A stretch of DNA of 64,000 bases from Otis tarda (lineage: Eukaryota; Chordata; Aves; Otidiformes; Otididae). The DNA lies in NCBI GenBank assembly GCA_026413225.1, contig CM048554.1, positions 96,451,963 to 96,515,962 of the forward strand, in the 5' to 3' direction. A model generated the notes under the pieces. It saw only the letters and a list, made by a program, of their open reading frames with translations. It was not told where the DNA came from and did no database searches. Positions 1 to 12,876 of the stretch are shown here, in pieces; the stretch's first letter is position 1; each line of letters starts with the position of its first letter. The translations under genes were made by a program, and so were the position numbers.

Positions 1-153
1 AGCCCCATCCCTGGAAACATTCAAGGCCAGGTTGGATGAGGCTCTGAGCAACCTGATCTAGTCAGGGATGTCCCTGCTCCTTGCAGGGACAGGGGTTGGA
101 CAAGATGACCTTTGAAGGTCCCTTCCAACCCTAACCATTTTATGATTCTATAG
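1..153 (+). mobile_element. CR1 LINE, 3' tail fragment
   Basis: The sequence is the last ~150 bp of a CR1 non-LTR retrotransposon in sense orientation. It encodes the end of the ORF2 product (the frame reading [16 protein letters not shown]), then the short 3' UTR with 'caggggttggacaagatgac' and an ATTCTATG-type tail. The 5' part lies outside the window or was never copied. It belongs to the same tail subfamily as the copies at 26380, 31661 and 34761. Confidence 0.93.
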
Positions 154-3100
154 TTATACACTAAGCTAAGTAATCCTAGTATTAATCTGGATGACCAAAG
201 TCACGATTATGCAACCAATAACAATTACCTGTGGACTAGTCTCCCAACTTATCATTGTATCCATTTGTCTCTGGGTGACAAAGACATTCTTTCTCTCTTT
301 GTTACATCATCTACAAATTTGATTCTTGTTTTGATATGATAATGCATTTTTCTGATCAGAACAAATTTTCTGCTTTCTTTGTTATTGGATCAAGTAGAAT
401 TAATCCAGGCATGAATGTAACAGAAAACAGTAAAAATAAATCAGAAGAAGGAAGCAAGAATTCTGTGTGCAAGAATAAGAACTGTTTTGTTTAGTTCTTC
501 TTACACAACCACTAAGAAAGGCATGGCACAAATCACAGGCACTGCAAGTTAATCAAGGGAATAGTTCTGTTTATTGAAAGCACTTGCACCATATTCTATG
601 CAATAATCAAGTAAAACAAGACCAGATTTAATAATTGCTACCAAACTAATCTCTAGAATTTGTATCCAGCAAGCGATATTGATAAGAAAAATATGTGGAT
701 GGAAACTGGAGCTGGAGCTGGAAACTGGAACACTAATGTGTTTCAGTTATGATCGAAATTAGGAGAGCTCTATTTTGAAAAAAGAAAATAAGCATATTTA
801 ATTTGTGGGGGGGTTATAAAATTATACTAAAGATCGTTCACACTGTATGTATTTTCCTATTAACATTAATTTTCTTACTTTCTCTTTTGAGATTTGACAA
901 CTTTGGTATTATTTTCTTCTGTCAACTATGAGCTGACAAGTATGAGTTATACTGAGAACTCACTTAGACTGAATACCTTGGTAAAAAGTGTTAGTCATTT
1001 ATTTTGTATATACTGCAGTATGTTCTTTTAGAATAAATGTCTGATATTAGCAGATACCAGTTTAATAATAGTTCAGTATTAGCTGAATATATTTTAGACT
1101 TTATATATAACTTTATATATATTTTTTCTTACTATAAAGTATAAAATATTCATCAGTTGCTTACTGTGTAATATATGAGTAATGAAGTTCTTTGTGCAAA
1201 TCTGTTGCTCTGTACTTTAAGTGAGGTTAAGTTATTAGTGAAATTTAATCAAATATCAATTCACTTCAACATAAAAAGCCAACGAGTCATCTGCTTTATT
1301 TTACTTACTTTTTAAATTTTGGTTTGTAATCCACTAAAGTAAAATTTAAAACAATTGCATAAGACTATAATAATGTGGAAAATGAATGTACTAGTGGCAT
1401 TATTAAAGGCTTAATGGCTGACAAGTGTATTGATCAAGAGCATGCTGCATTAATTCAATGCTCTGTTTGGCTCTTAGCTACTTTTAAGGGGTACATCAAT
1501 GAGGACTTTTTATTAACCATCATGACAGTCCAATAGTATTCTGACCTTGTAAATTCCATTAATATCTTGAAAGTTTTGGACAATATTTGCATGTCTCAGG
1601 AGATGACACCATAAACTGAATCTGATGTATGGTGTGAATTCATGCTGTATTCCTAAGAGACTTGCATATGTAACTTAAAAGATCTCTAAACTCTAGATTC
1701 ATGGAAAAAAATACACATTTCCTAAAACTAACAGAATCCACTATTTGAAATGGCAGTTATAGTTATAATCTCTAGTATTTTACAGAGGGTGGGAATGTAA
1801 ATGCTTATCTTATAAAACAATGAAGTAAAACTTAATTTACAATATTTCTTATGTACATATAGTTTAATATAGTCAAATTCCCTAGGGAGTCATGCCTTAA
1901 ATTTGCTCTGCAGAATAAAAGATGTAGAAGATTTTATTCTTTTTCTTTTTCTATTTTCCAAACAAAACTTATCAATAAATTATGTTTTAAATTGTATTTT
2001 TAAAGGAAGGCTTATGCTCAAGTACATGTTATTTGTTTCTCCCTAGAAAACATTTGTCTTATGTTAATCACAAAGGTTTAGATCCAGATTCTCAACTCAT
2101 TTAAACAGGCTCCCTAACCTGAAATCAACAAAGCCAATGTACAACTAAGACAGCTGTGCTAGTGACAGCAAAGACTATGAGAACAAAAGAGATTTGTATA
2201 AAACAGCTGCTGCATAAGCAATGCCAATGGAGGAGATACTATGGTCAATATATAGAGCTATCAAGATTAAATGGGGGAGTGACAGCTCCAGAGGGAGAAG
2301 TACATATGAAAGATTGTCTTAAGAAGAGCTTTAAGTGATAACAGATCAACATCTGTGAATGCTGGAATGTATAAAAAAAACAAGCATTCAGGAATATACA
2401 AGTACAAGGGCACCCATGGAAGACAGCACACTGTGTTGTTAGTGAGGCAAAAATCTTTAGAAGACACTAAGCTAAAATGGGAGTGAGAGACCAGGAATGT
2501 ATACAGTTTCTGGGTAAAATGCTGTTTCCCCTTTTCTATTCAGATTCTAATCATTTTGGGTAAAAGAGTATGCATTTGTAAAGTGTCCTGCTCAGTACCA
2601 TCTCAATTTTGTCAGTGTGCTATTTTATTTCCACTAATTGTACTATTTATTATAGCTCAGTTGGTTCACAACTGACAACATAAAAAAAATCCTCCAGTGA
2701 TGGACCTACTGAACAGAGTGCCCCATGCTTCCTTTAGTGCCTGTATCAGACATTAATAGAGAAACACTATTACTGAGATGTGCTGACATCATTGATTAGT
2801 CTTTTGAATGCACTAGAAAGTAAACAGAAACATTAATTTTAATTTTAAACTCCATTAGGAATTTGAGAGTAAAACAAAACTGGTGCCTGCAGAATACAAG
2901 TGGAGCTTTCTTAATGGAGCAGCAACCATTTATTTTGCAATTTCCAAGGGAAACTTATAGGATAGTAAAAGTATTTAAAAAATGAGAGCATTTTCCCTAC
3001 AAATTGTCTATGTAATTTAAAAATACTTATTTTTGATTGGCTACAAATTATAGGAGAGAAAAAAATTCATACTTTAATCAGTCATTATAAGGTATCACTG

Positions 3101-4699
3101 ACAAGTATTATTATGTCACCCTCCAGTGATTTTTATACACAGAAATAATGTTGATAAGGCAAACTTTAAGAACTGTGACCAAGCCCTGTCTCTGTTAAGA
3201 ATGGTGACAGTTTTGCTATTTAATAAAACAGGACAAGTTTCTACATCTTATGATATTCACCTATGCTCATTGTAGGCCAGCTGTAAAATGTTTGGGTCCA
3301 GACCCTTGGCTAATGTAAATCTCAGCACAACTAAGCTGAGATCAATGAAGTCAAAGGAAGTGGAAGGAAATACAGAATATGCAATACAAGTAAAGTAGTG
3401 GATGTGCACAGATTCTGCCGTGGTTTGTGTAGCAGGCTTATTTTAAAATTGAATATTTAAGTTTTAAGATTTCTGCAGCTTGTTTGTAGATATTGATAAT
3501 GCCCAATGTTGATACAATTCTGTTGTTTGCCTCTCAGGTTCTGATAGCGATCTTGCACACTCCACTTTGTTCAAAGAGTTTTGCCAGACATTTATTTTGT
3601 CATCTAATATGGTTAAGGCAATAGCCCTCCATCTTACAGTATGTTGTGTTTTTTTTTCTCTTATATTGTGTTTCAATCCATGTTAATTGATTAATTTTTC
3701 AAGTTGACAAGACAGGTCATGTTTGGAACAAGTTTCTTCTGTATTTCTCATTTTGTCATTTTTGTTTACACTGACTTTAATTCCTCTTTTCACCTTCTGT
3801 TTATTTCTATAAAAAAAAAAATCACTTTTTTTCCCTTAGTGTTGTAAAACAATTATCTGAAGTAAAGATATTCACATAGGAACTTTTAGATCTTTACATA
3901 CTATATATTCCAATCTTGTGTTCCAGTTACTCATGTTTTCAGACACAGAAGGCATTCTGGCTATAGTTCAAAATAATTTATTAATTTCATTAAGGTCAGT
4001 TGATTAGACAATAAATAACAAAGGAGGTTTCACATCTGTAAAGCAGAAGGTGATGTGGCAATGAGGACAGCAATGAATTTTTTGGTATAATACATGTCTT
4101 TAAGGAGTAGCAGAGTGAAACACTGCCATTTTGGCAGGGAGTGATATTGTGGACAATTATGATATATCATAAAGATTATCTATATTGAATTCTTTTTCAT
4201 TTAAAATAGTTTTGTATTTTAGTCTGGTATTTCAGATTTTGGTTCTCCTTTGAGGAGCAGAACAGAGAGATCAGAGATTGAGTACTTGAAAGAGTAACTG
4301 TAATTGTCTTTTTCTGCCATACTTGTCATTCTGGTTGTTGAATGTTTTCTCCTTTTTTTTTCAAAAGGTCATTGACAATAACTAGGGACTATATTGAAAA
4401 GAATTTATAGGATGCTGGAATTACAATCTGATAATTGTTATATATGCCAGTTATTGTGGGAGCCATGGAGATGTGAATGTGGATAGCCTTCTGGCCTTAT
4501 GTGAATGATATGATCTCCTGACTACTAGTCTCATTCTTCTCTCCTTCTTTTTATCCTCCCAATAAGTTTTGTCATATTGAATGTGCTTTGTATATTTTCT
4601 CAGGAAGTATGTCCGCTTTGGAGTACTTACTACATTCGGTGTATTTGACAGAGTATGGTAGTATATTTTATCATACTAGGACTAGAAAGTATGACTTTT
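154..4699. other. AT-rich unique DNA, no gene seen
   Basis: About 4.5 kb with only short chance reading frames (61-70 codons, no family resemblance). It contains small tandem bits, such as a 13-bp TTTATATATA-type duplication near 1096-1123 and a GGAGCT-type run near 709-722. Two weak stretches (about 2083-2150 and 3286-3350) resemble decayed ancient repeats. No promoter, exon or RNA gene could be supported. Confidence 0.6.
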
Positions 4700-5094
4700 G
4701 TGGAGGAACTGAGGATACTAGGTTTGTTCAGAAGAGAAAAGGAGACTGAGGAGTGAAGACTGATGTCTACAATTTTGTCTAGAGGGGAAGTGGAGAGGGA
4801 CATGCTTATCTCTTCTTTCTGATGTCTGATGATAAGACATGAAGGAATGGCTTAAAGCTGTCCCAGGGGATGTTCACACTGGAAATTAAGAAAAAGCTCT
4901 TAACTGAGAGGGTGGTCAAGCACTGGAAAAAGCTCTTCAAGGAGGAAGTAATGGTCCCAAGGCTGTCAGTGTTCAAGAAGTGTTTGGACAATGCTCTTAG
5001 ATATATAGTTTAACTCCCTATGTGGAGTCTGGAGTTAGACTCTATGATCTTCATGGATCCCTTTCAACTCAGGATATTCTATGATTCTATGATA
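4700..5094 (+). mobile_element. CR1 LINE, old diverged 3' fragment
   Basis: A sense CR1 3' end. The start corresponds to the ELG(L/I)FS..KKRR segment near the ORF2 C-terminus, followed by the 'RLPREVV'-like segment (here very diverged) and a 3' UTR with 'ttcaactcaggatattctat' and two ATTCTATG units. The UTR type (ttcaactc...gatattc) matches the copies at 6497 and 14032 and differs from the younger tails elsewhere in the window. The coding part is heavily decayed, which suggests an old insertion. Confidence 0.8.
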
Positions 5095-6496
5095 GCACAT
5101 CAAGCTTGAACCTGGAAAATTATCACTTCATGAAACTAGGTACTCTAAGAGTACTTTCCCCACCCCATCTTGAAGTAAATGTTTATGCTGAAGTATCATC
5201 TGGCATTCCATGAAGCTGTAGTACAGGATCATGTATCTCTGCTTGACTGATAATGTCAAGGAACCCCTCACTCAGATGAAAAATGGTGAATTATTCATTA
5301 GGATTCAGAAGAACTCTGATGGTTCAAAACAACTTCAATGACTTAGCAAATGAAAAGCAAACCATTAGAATTCTAGTTACATGCCTGGACCTTAGAGCTA
5401 CAGGGTACCTACACGCTGTCAGTGAACCTAATGCTTATGGCAACACTTATGGTACTTTCTTAAAAAATGCAGTTTAGTTTTATTGCTACAACACAGGCAA
5501 GATGCAATGCAAAGCATTTTTTTTTTTTTTTACTGCAAAGGCCATAATGGGCTAGTGACTACTTATTATACAAAAAAATTTATTGACCCATATTAATAGC
5601 TAGAAGCATGAAAAAGATTGAGGTAGCATGGAAGAGTTCAAGAAAAAATACGACCGCTCTCAGACACCTTACAAATCTTTGTGTGCTTCATCTGCTACAT
5701 GCATAGGATTCATGTAATGATTCACAGTTATTTTCAGAGAGTCATTATAAATATGCAAAAGCACTTTCCAATACAGGATTATGCTCATTGTCTTGTCTTC
5801 TCTGCTATAAAAATTTCCTCCAGTTATATTTCTGGTACAGTAGCCAGTATTTAATTATTAAAAATAATTAGTGTAACAAACTATGTACTTTAACTGTTGA
5901 TGCTCAAATTATTTTAAAGTCAAGGTTGATGAAAATTTCTGAATTCACTTGAAGGCAAATAATGACATACACAGTTTTCATTTTTAATAAATACAGTACA
6001 TTGAATTGTTATAAGGATTTCAAATATTAATGATTGAGATAGAGACAATTCCATCACAGAACCCTCTAGGCTCCTTTTCTTATCTTGCTCCATCACTAGA
6101 TGTTTGTATTAATTTTCCAATGATTTTTCAATTTTAAGAAAGATGTATTCCAATTACAGTAAAACATTAAAATGCATAAGTATTTATAATAACACATGTG
6201 TAATTCCCCAAACAAACATTTAAGAAAAAAAAAATATCGTATCTTTTCAACAATTACCAAAATGACATTTTTCTCCTGCAAATGGGTTAGATAACTACTG
6301 GTCGGTCATGAGATCCACATAGCTACTAGGGTAATAACCTTTGCAAATTAAACAGAGCATTTTCAAAATCATTCTGTGTGCTACACAATTTACATCCATT
6401 AGTTAATATCTAGTTAAGAAAAGAAGAATAACTGAGAATATTTTATAGAGTGTAACAAAAGCAGGATATCAGCTACTCTATCCATATTTGGGCATT
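5095..6496. other. AT-rich DNA, no gene seen
   Basis: About 1.4 kb between two old CR1 fragments. There is a T run near 5520-5531 and short chance frames only. I see no repeat family, promoter or RNA gene here. Confidence 0.6.
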
Positions 6497-6717
6497 GGGC
6501 AAAGGTTCTTCACTGAGAGGGTGGTTGATCACTGGAACAGGCTTCCCAGGGAAGTGGTCATGGCATCAAGTCTGTCAGAGTTCAAAGAGCATCTGGACAA
6601 CATTCTTAGCCATATGGTTTAGTTTTAGGTAGTCCTGAGAGGAATAGGGAGTTGGACTCGATGATCCTTATGGGTCCCTTCCAACTTGAGATATTCTATG
6701 GTTCTAGTACTCTGTGA
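6497..6717 (+). mobile_element. CR1 LINE, old 3' tail fragment
   Basis: A 5'-truncated sense CR1 that begins at the segment coding for [18 protein letters not shown]-like residues ('actgagagggtggttgatca') and ends in a tail with 'gatccttatgggtcccttcc' and 'gatattctatgg'. It is the same old subfamily as 4700-5094 and 14032-14165, and better preserved than the former. Confidence 0.88.
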
Positions 6718-9591
6718 TTTCCAGAATAAAGAAAAATCCAGAGGGCTTTTTCTTTCTATTTCAAAAAATCAGTAATAATGTTTTTTCTTCCATTGTCTTC
6801 CAATATTTAAATACTATTACTCTTTCTCCTATCTAACAGTAGCTTTTTGTTAAATTGCTTTTGTTAAAGTTACCTTATTTGTACAGTCAAATGTACAAAT
6901 ATATCATTTGATGACGTATGATCTCCAAGTCTATATTCTCTGTTTGTGGTAAATCTGATGCCTGAGGTTTTTTAGATTTTTGGGTTAGTTTGGGGGACTT
7001 GGGTTTGGGTGAGAGTTTTTTTGGTTGGCTTTTCTTTTTGGTACACAGATGATATAGTTTGTTGATAGTTTGAGTCTCAAGGGGAAAATACTTCTAGCAA
7101 CGGAATATTTTCTAGAACATGATAATGGTGAACAACTAGCACTTTACCTATGTGGATAAAGGGCATTAGCTCTTTATGCTAGGTTATTAACTCCGTAAGC
7201 GGAAAAAGAAAGCAGAATTATTTCTTTAAATAAGTGATTAAATGTATAATATTAATATAAAAGATTTAATGGATAGGAAAAAAGAACTAGAGCAATCCCT
7301 CAAGGAACTCTTTTTCTCTAAGATGGTAGTAGGAAAGAGTAGTTTCCATTTCACAGAGTATATTTAGAAAATTGAAGCATTTTTCAGCAAGCATTATCTT
7401 ATAGGTCATGTACTGACACAGTTGATTTAAAAGTAGGCGAAAATTAAACTATTTTTACTTGTCAAAGAGCCTGCATATTTCTTATGACTTAAGTCCTATT
7501 TCATGAAAACTGAACTAGTCAGAAGGAGAGTCAAGCCCATTACTGTGCTAGCCTATGTATGTGATGTGTTGGCAAGTGCTCATGGGAATAATATGTTAAA
7601 ACATCAGTGAAGTAGGTTAGGGTAACTTCTCACCTCCTTTGGAACTCATGTAGGTTTTGTCTGATAATAATTATCATTGTAGGTTGTTGGTTTTTTTTTT
7701 AAACTAGAAACCAGTTTCTACTTTTAAAACCATGAAACTAGACTCAACTGCTGGTCATAAACAAGATTCAATCTCTTGATATGGAATAATAATTGTGAGC
7801 TGATAGAGGCAGTCTGAAAGATCCTTAACTGTGAAGACAAGAAGTTTATTTCTGTTCTGCTGTCAGAAAAGCAGCCAATAGAACAGTGAAGGAGGTTTAT
7901 AAAGTTAAAGTGATAGACTAGGAAAAAAGCTTTGCTTTAGCTTTTTGACTGGCTATCAGAAAGGCACGATTGCATTTCATGAAGTTAAGTGGAAATAATG
8001 TTTTAGGTAATCAAGATGAGAAACGATGCACAAGATTACTAGTGATGTGGACTCACATAATATATGTCTTTGAACCATTAAGCAAAAAAATCTGTCTAAC
8101 TTCGAATAGGTTGGATGTGAGAATTTAGAGAAGAGCCCAAGCCTGAGCTGATATCCCGTTTTAAATTCATGATAATGCTGTGCAAAATGATTAATTAAAA
8201 ATCAGGCTGATTTTAGCATAAAATTTGGTCCAAGAAATTTTTTTTTTTAAAAAATCAACAAAGACAAGAAAGTTATGATAAAACATTTTAAAATGAAGCA
8301 CATGGAAGATAGCAGGTAATTGAATTGAAAAAAAAAAAAAGTAATTCTTTACTTACCGTTCTATTAATTTCTTCATTAAAATTAATTTCTTAATTTCTTT
8401 CTTCTTTAGAGAATCTTTTTACTCCAATATTTTTTATTTTTTTTTTGTGGGGATTTTTTTGTTTGATTGTTTGTTTTTATTTTTTGACAGAGATACAGGA
8501 GGGAAATGTCACCAAAGTGAAGTGTCTTTGTTACCCTCCTGCTCTAACTCTAGGTATATTGTCTGCACATATAGCACCAGGATAGATCACTAGAATAGTG
8601 ATTTCAGTGGCAGGTGTGATCTGTAACTGATATAAAAAAGACTTGTAATAGGGACATTTCAGACAGTGCAATTCTTGTAAATAAAAGGAAGACCAGGCAC
8701 AAGCTGTAGCCTTACACTGTGTCACAGTACTTTTTTTTTTTTGTTAAAAATGAAAAGATTAAAGAACATGAGGCAAAAAATGATGAAAGGTTCACAGGAA
8801 GAATATTTGAGTGAATGAGTGTGCGTAACAGCAAATCTTGAGATATGATACCATAAATCTATTTTACTTGAGTATATTCTGTCTCTAGCACCCAAGGGAT
8901 AAAACTGTAGATGCCTTGGTCCTCAAATCAAACAGTAAAGAGATTTTACATGGCACAAGAATATAAAATATTGTATTCCTCATCAGAATTTTTATTCATG
9001 TATGTAGATTTTTCTGTGGATTTTTGTTCTGAAGTAAAACATGTACTATTAACTTTTATAAAGGAATAATTTAAAAATATTTAAAATGTATTCTCTGTGG
9101 ATTACTGCAGACTTGATATTCATTCAAAATGATGTTTCACTGGGCTGGAAATTATGAAATAATTGAAAAGTCTGGTTAGTTCATTTGATTCAGGTGGGAA
9201 GAGATTACATAATCAGTCTCATCTGGCTATCAGAAAGAGTTCACTGATGAAGGATGGAGGTGAGAAACAGACTGACAAACATATTTGGTTTCCCTGAAGA
9301 GATCGCAGCTGTGGTATGACAGAACAGAAAGGGCAGGGATTTAAAAGTCTCATGTTTAATTTTTATATCTTGAGCAGTTTTCTCTCTCCATACATGGCTT
9401 CTTCTGATGTTTTAAAGGTTACGTGTGTTAGTGAACAGAACAATGTAGGTGGCCACTCTGTGCCCCCTAATCCTATAAAGTCCTCAAAGGGCTCCATTTT
9501 TTTTTTGATACAAGTAATCCTACATCTGTGAATTTCATAAAGGAAGTAAAGGTGGGTATTGGTTTGGGGGGTTTGTGGGGTTTTTTTTTTG
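6718..9591. other. AT-rich DNA with G/T-rich patches, no gene seen
   Basis: About 2.9 kb without a supportable gene. It includes a G/T-rich stretch (6966-7042) with a canonical four-run G-quadruplex motif, several A or T runs, and a second G/T-rich stretch (9551-9591) directly next to the LTR that follows. The 64-codon minus frame at 8531-8725 and the 71-codon plus frame at 9316-9531 show no family features. Confidence 0.6.
6982..7009 (+). other. G-quadruplex motif
   Basis: Four G runs (3, 5, 3 and 3 bases) are separated by loops of 7, 4 and 3 bases, so the canonical G3+N1-7 pattern is met on the plus strand. The first run and loop contain GGGTTAG, a telomere-like hexamer unit, but it is not tandemly repeated. 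Folding in cells is unknown. Confidence 0.6.
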
Positions 9592-10201
9592 TGTTGGATT
9601 AACTTTGTTGGGCTGCCAGATGCCCACCAAGCCGCCCTTTCACTCCCTCTCCTCAGCAGGATGGGGAGAAAATAAGATTAAAAACTTGTGGGTCAAGATA
9701 AAGACAGTTTAATGTAAGAAGGCAAAGGCAGCACATGGAAGCAAAACAAACAAAAAAAAAAAAGAAAAAAGAAAATATTTGTTTTCTACTTCCTATCAGC
9801 AGGAGATGTTCAACCACTTTCTGGGAAGTAGGGCCTTGGTACACATAGCAGTTTCTTCAGAAGACAAGTACCTGAATAATGAAATCCTCTGTGCCTCTCT
9901 TCCCTCCTCCCCTTTCCCTTAGCTTTTGTTATTGACCATGCTGTCACATGGTATGGAATATCCCTTTGTTCAGTTTGAGTCAGCTCTCCCAGTTATGTCT
10001 TTCTCTACTCTTTTGTCCCCCCACAGCCTACTGGCATGTGCATGTGTGTGTGCACGCCCACCTAGGTGCTGCACAAACACTGCTCAGCAATTGCTGAAAC
10101 ATTGATGTGTTACTAACACCATTCTAGCTACAAATACAAAGCACAGCACTATATGGGCTGTTATGGGCAAAGTTAACTCCATCCCAGCCAGATCCTATAC
10201 A
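9592..10201 (-). mobile_element. Solo LTR, avian ERVL-like, decayed
   Basis: An LTR fossil in minus orientation. The left end carries the typical block 'atgcccaccaagccgccctt' then a poly(A)-site-like region, and the right end reads 'aactccatcccagccagatc', the reverse complement of the usual LTR start (TG...GGCTGGGAT...). No internal retroviral region is attached and no clean 5-bp duplication was found at the ends, so the boundaries are approximate. It is clearly older than the LTRs at 24861, 29169 and 49801. The class assignment follows from resemblance to the short LTR at 45809, which has a 5-bp duplication. Confidence 0.75.
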
Positions 10202-12535
10202 ACTGAGTATATGTATATTTGTGAATTCATGTTTGATTTGGCAGAGATATCCTACTAAAAGTTAATTTAAAGTACTGAGAGGAATAATAAATATGGAAGG
10301 AGGACTAAGCAAACATAGGATTCCTGAATACATTACACTAAATTCAATGATCACGGGACTAAGAAGCAATAGCCTTTCTACAGCAAACATTTCAACCTAA
10401 AATATGTTACTGTCTTTATAGTAAAATAAAACATATTTAAAAATCAGTTGTTAACAATGCATATCCTAGAGCAGAGGTATAATTTTTCTCCCAGATTTCA
10501 AGAATTGTGTTCTTTTATTGTTAATTCCTAAAATATGTTTAATATATTTTGGTTTTAATCAGAAGTAAATTATCACACAAGCCTGTCCAGGACTCCAAGC
10601 ACCCTGACACAATTAATCATACAATCAATGCAATTAAATTCTCAGTAGGTTAAAACAGATTTCACAAGAATGAGATTTATAAATCAATCAGATATCAAAA
10701 CTTTCTATTGGTTAGGAACAAAACTAGTACCATTCCATATAGACCCTGTCACATGGATCTATGTTTTAGAATACCTGGAAAATAATTTAATTTGGTCTCT
10801 TTTTTTTTCTGCATTTATACAGAGATGCCTCTATCATATTATCTCCCTTTCTTCTCTTTAGGTGATTTAGCATCATCTTAAGATACTCCCTGCTATATAA
10901 AGTACTTGGGTTTGCCACAAATTTAAGTTACACAATAATATTATCCAATTTAAAAGACAAATAATGATTTGTGATATTGCATTTGACAGACAGAAAAAAA
11001 CCTCTCCAAATGAATTCCATATATGTATGATTTCATTAAAAGAAAAGCTAAAAAAAAAAAAAAAACCACCTCACCTTCCTTCCATGTAAATGAAGTCTTT
11101 TCAATCAGAAGAACCCTCTCCAGGGTTGTTTGTTAATGATTGTCAATGGAAAAAGAATATTTCTTTTAAAGTCTGAAGGTTTTCTAAAACCGTGAACAAA
11201 AAGGAAAATAGAAAGATCACTTCAGTTAATTTCTCCTCTCACTTCTCTGGGGGGAAATAACCATAATCTCTCTTTTGGTTACGTCCGTATATCCCAGCAT
11301 TACTCTGTACATTAAGAGCCTCATTGTGTCTGCATTGTAGGAATATGGGACAAGCAAGTGGTTTCTAAGGAAAGGAAAGGTGAGGAAAAAAAAGATAATA
11401 GTAGAATATTGAAAGATTGCTATGAAAGAAGCAGCAGAGCTGCAGTGTGCTGCAGATGCCTGAAGAAACACTTTCTAGAGCCCTTCCAGAATTATGTAAG
11501 GACTCTAGGATAAACAGTTGCATGCTGGTGCAAACTACCTAATTTAGATGAACTGTTTTACCTGAGTCTACAGGTTTTAGTAGTGTTTGCTAGTACCTAA
11601 AATTAGCCTGGTCCATTAACAATTAAAGTCAGCAAAAAAAAAAAAGGAAGCAAGATAGATAGAAAACAGAGAGAGAGGCAAAATAATATTTTGTAAAATA
11701 TCAATATTAGAAGTAATTGAAAATTGAAAACATGGTAAATATTTACCTGGAAGCTGAAATTCCTATTACTAATTAAGTATAACAAGTTAGACAATGGTAT
11801 ACTTAACTTTTAAATACACACAACAAGTTAGAATCCTTCAGAAAGTCCACTCAGGTTTAAAAAGAGCACAGGGAAAGTGGGACACAAAATATTGTATGTT
11901 ACTGTGACAGAAAGTATAAATTCTAACATTTTGTGCCATGTTTTAGAATTTATTTATGTAAAATAAAATTTATAATTTCATACTCTACAGATGTTATTGG
12001 TTTATACAAAAAAAAAAACAAAACCCTTTTTTAAAGTTAGCATATGAGGATCTCCAGAGAATTACATTAGTGTCTTTAAAATAGTTGAATATACCTTTTA
12101 TGTACTCAAAATTTAGCAAAGTTCATTTCCATGTATGACATTAATATAAACCTATTTATCTATCCGCTAGGAGTTATGCATATGCAAAGTTAGTTTCCAT
12201 ATAGCTGATAGCTGTTCATACATTAAATCATTATTATCATGCTAGAAAAAATTGAACTGTACCTTATACTAACATTCTAACATGAACCTGCAGTATGGAC
12301 TGTGTGATACACTTCATAAATGTGGCTTTGCAGATTTTTAGATGACAGCAGTGTATATGCAGCTGTGTATTTATTACGTAGCAAGACAGTCAAACTTGTT
12401 CACACAGTGCACATGATTCTGTTGTTCTTCTACGTGTATTGTCAGCTGATTTCTTTTTGCCTGCACTCTTTCTGATTTATCTTTAAACTGAATTTCCATT
12501 TAGAATAGCTTTGGAGTCTTTCTTGACTCTTTGAC
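10202..12535. other. AT-rich DNA, no gene seen
   Basis: About 2.3 kb of AT-rich sequence with simple A runs (near 11050 and 11635). The minus 81-codon frame at 11226-11471 has no recognisable domain. Nothing else can be supported. Confidence 0.6.
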
Positions 12536-12876
12536 CGTCACAGTTTAGCCCCACTCAGGACCAAGTTATGCAGTTGGTCATTCACTCTTCCCATTATCTG
12601 AGGGAATAGGGGAGAGATAGTATAAAAAAAAGCGCGAGGTTTGAGATAAGCACAGGGAGAGATCATTCAAGTTACTGTTACAGGCAAAACAGATCTGACT
12701 TGGAGAAAAAATTTCCAATTGTTATTAATAAAAAACCAAAGCAGGATAATGAGAGAGAGAATAAAAACAACTTTTCCCCACCTCTCCATCTTCCTGGGCT
12801 TGGTTTAACTTCAAATTTTCTCCATCTCCTTCCCTGCCTCAAGCAGCACAGGGAGGATAATCAGGGTTCTCTCATA
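12536..12876 (-). mobile_element. LTR fragment, related to the 24861 LTR family
   Basis: It begins 'cgtcacagtttagccccac', which lines up with the outer end of the LTRs at 24861 and 29169 ('tgtcacagttcagccccga'). It then continues through the same 'gaggtttgagataag' and 'ggcaaaacaga' blocks. Only about 340 bp is present before the antisense CR1 tail takes over, and I could not find the rest of the LTR on the far side of that CR1. It is a fossil fragment, diverged from the young copies. Confidence 0.8.
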
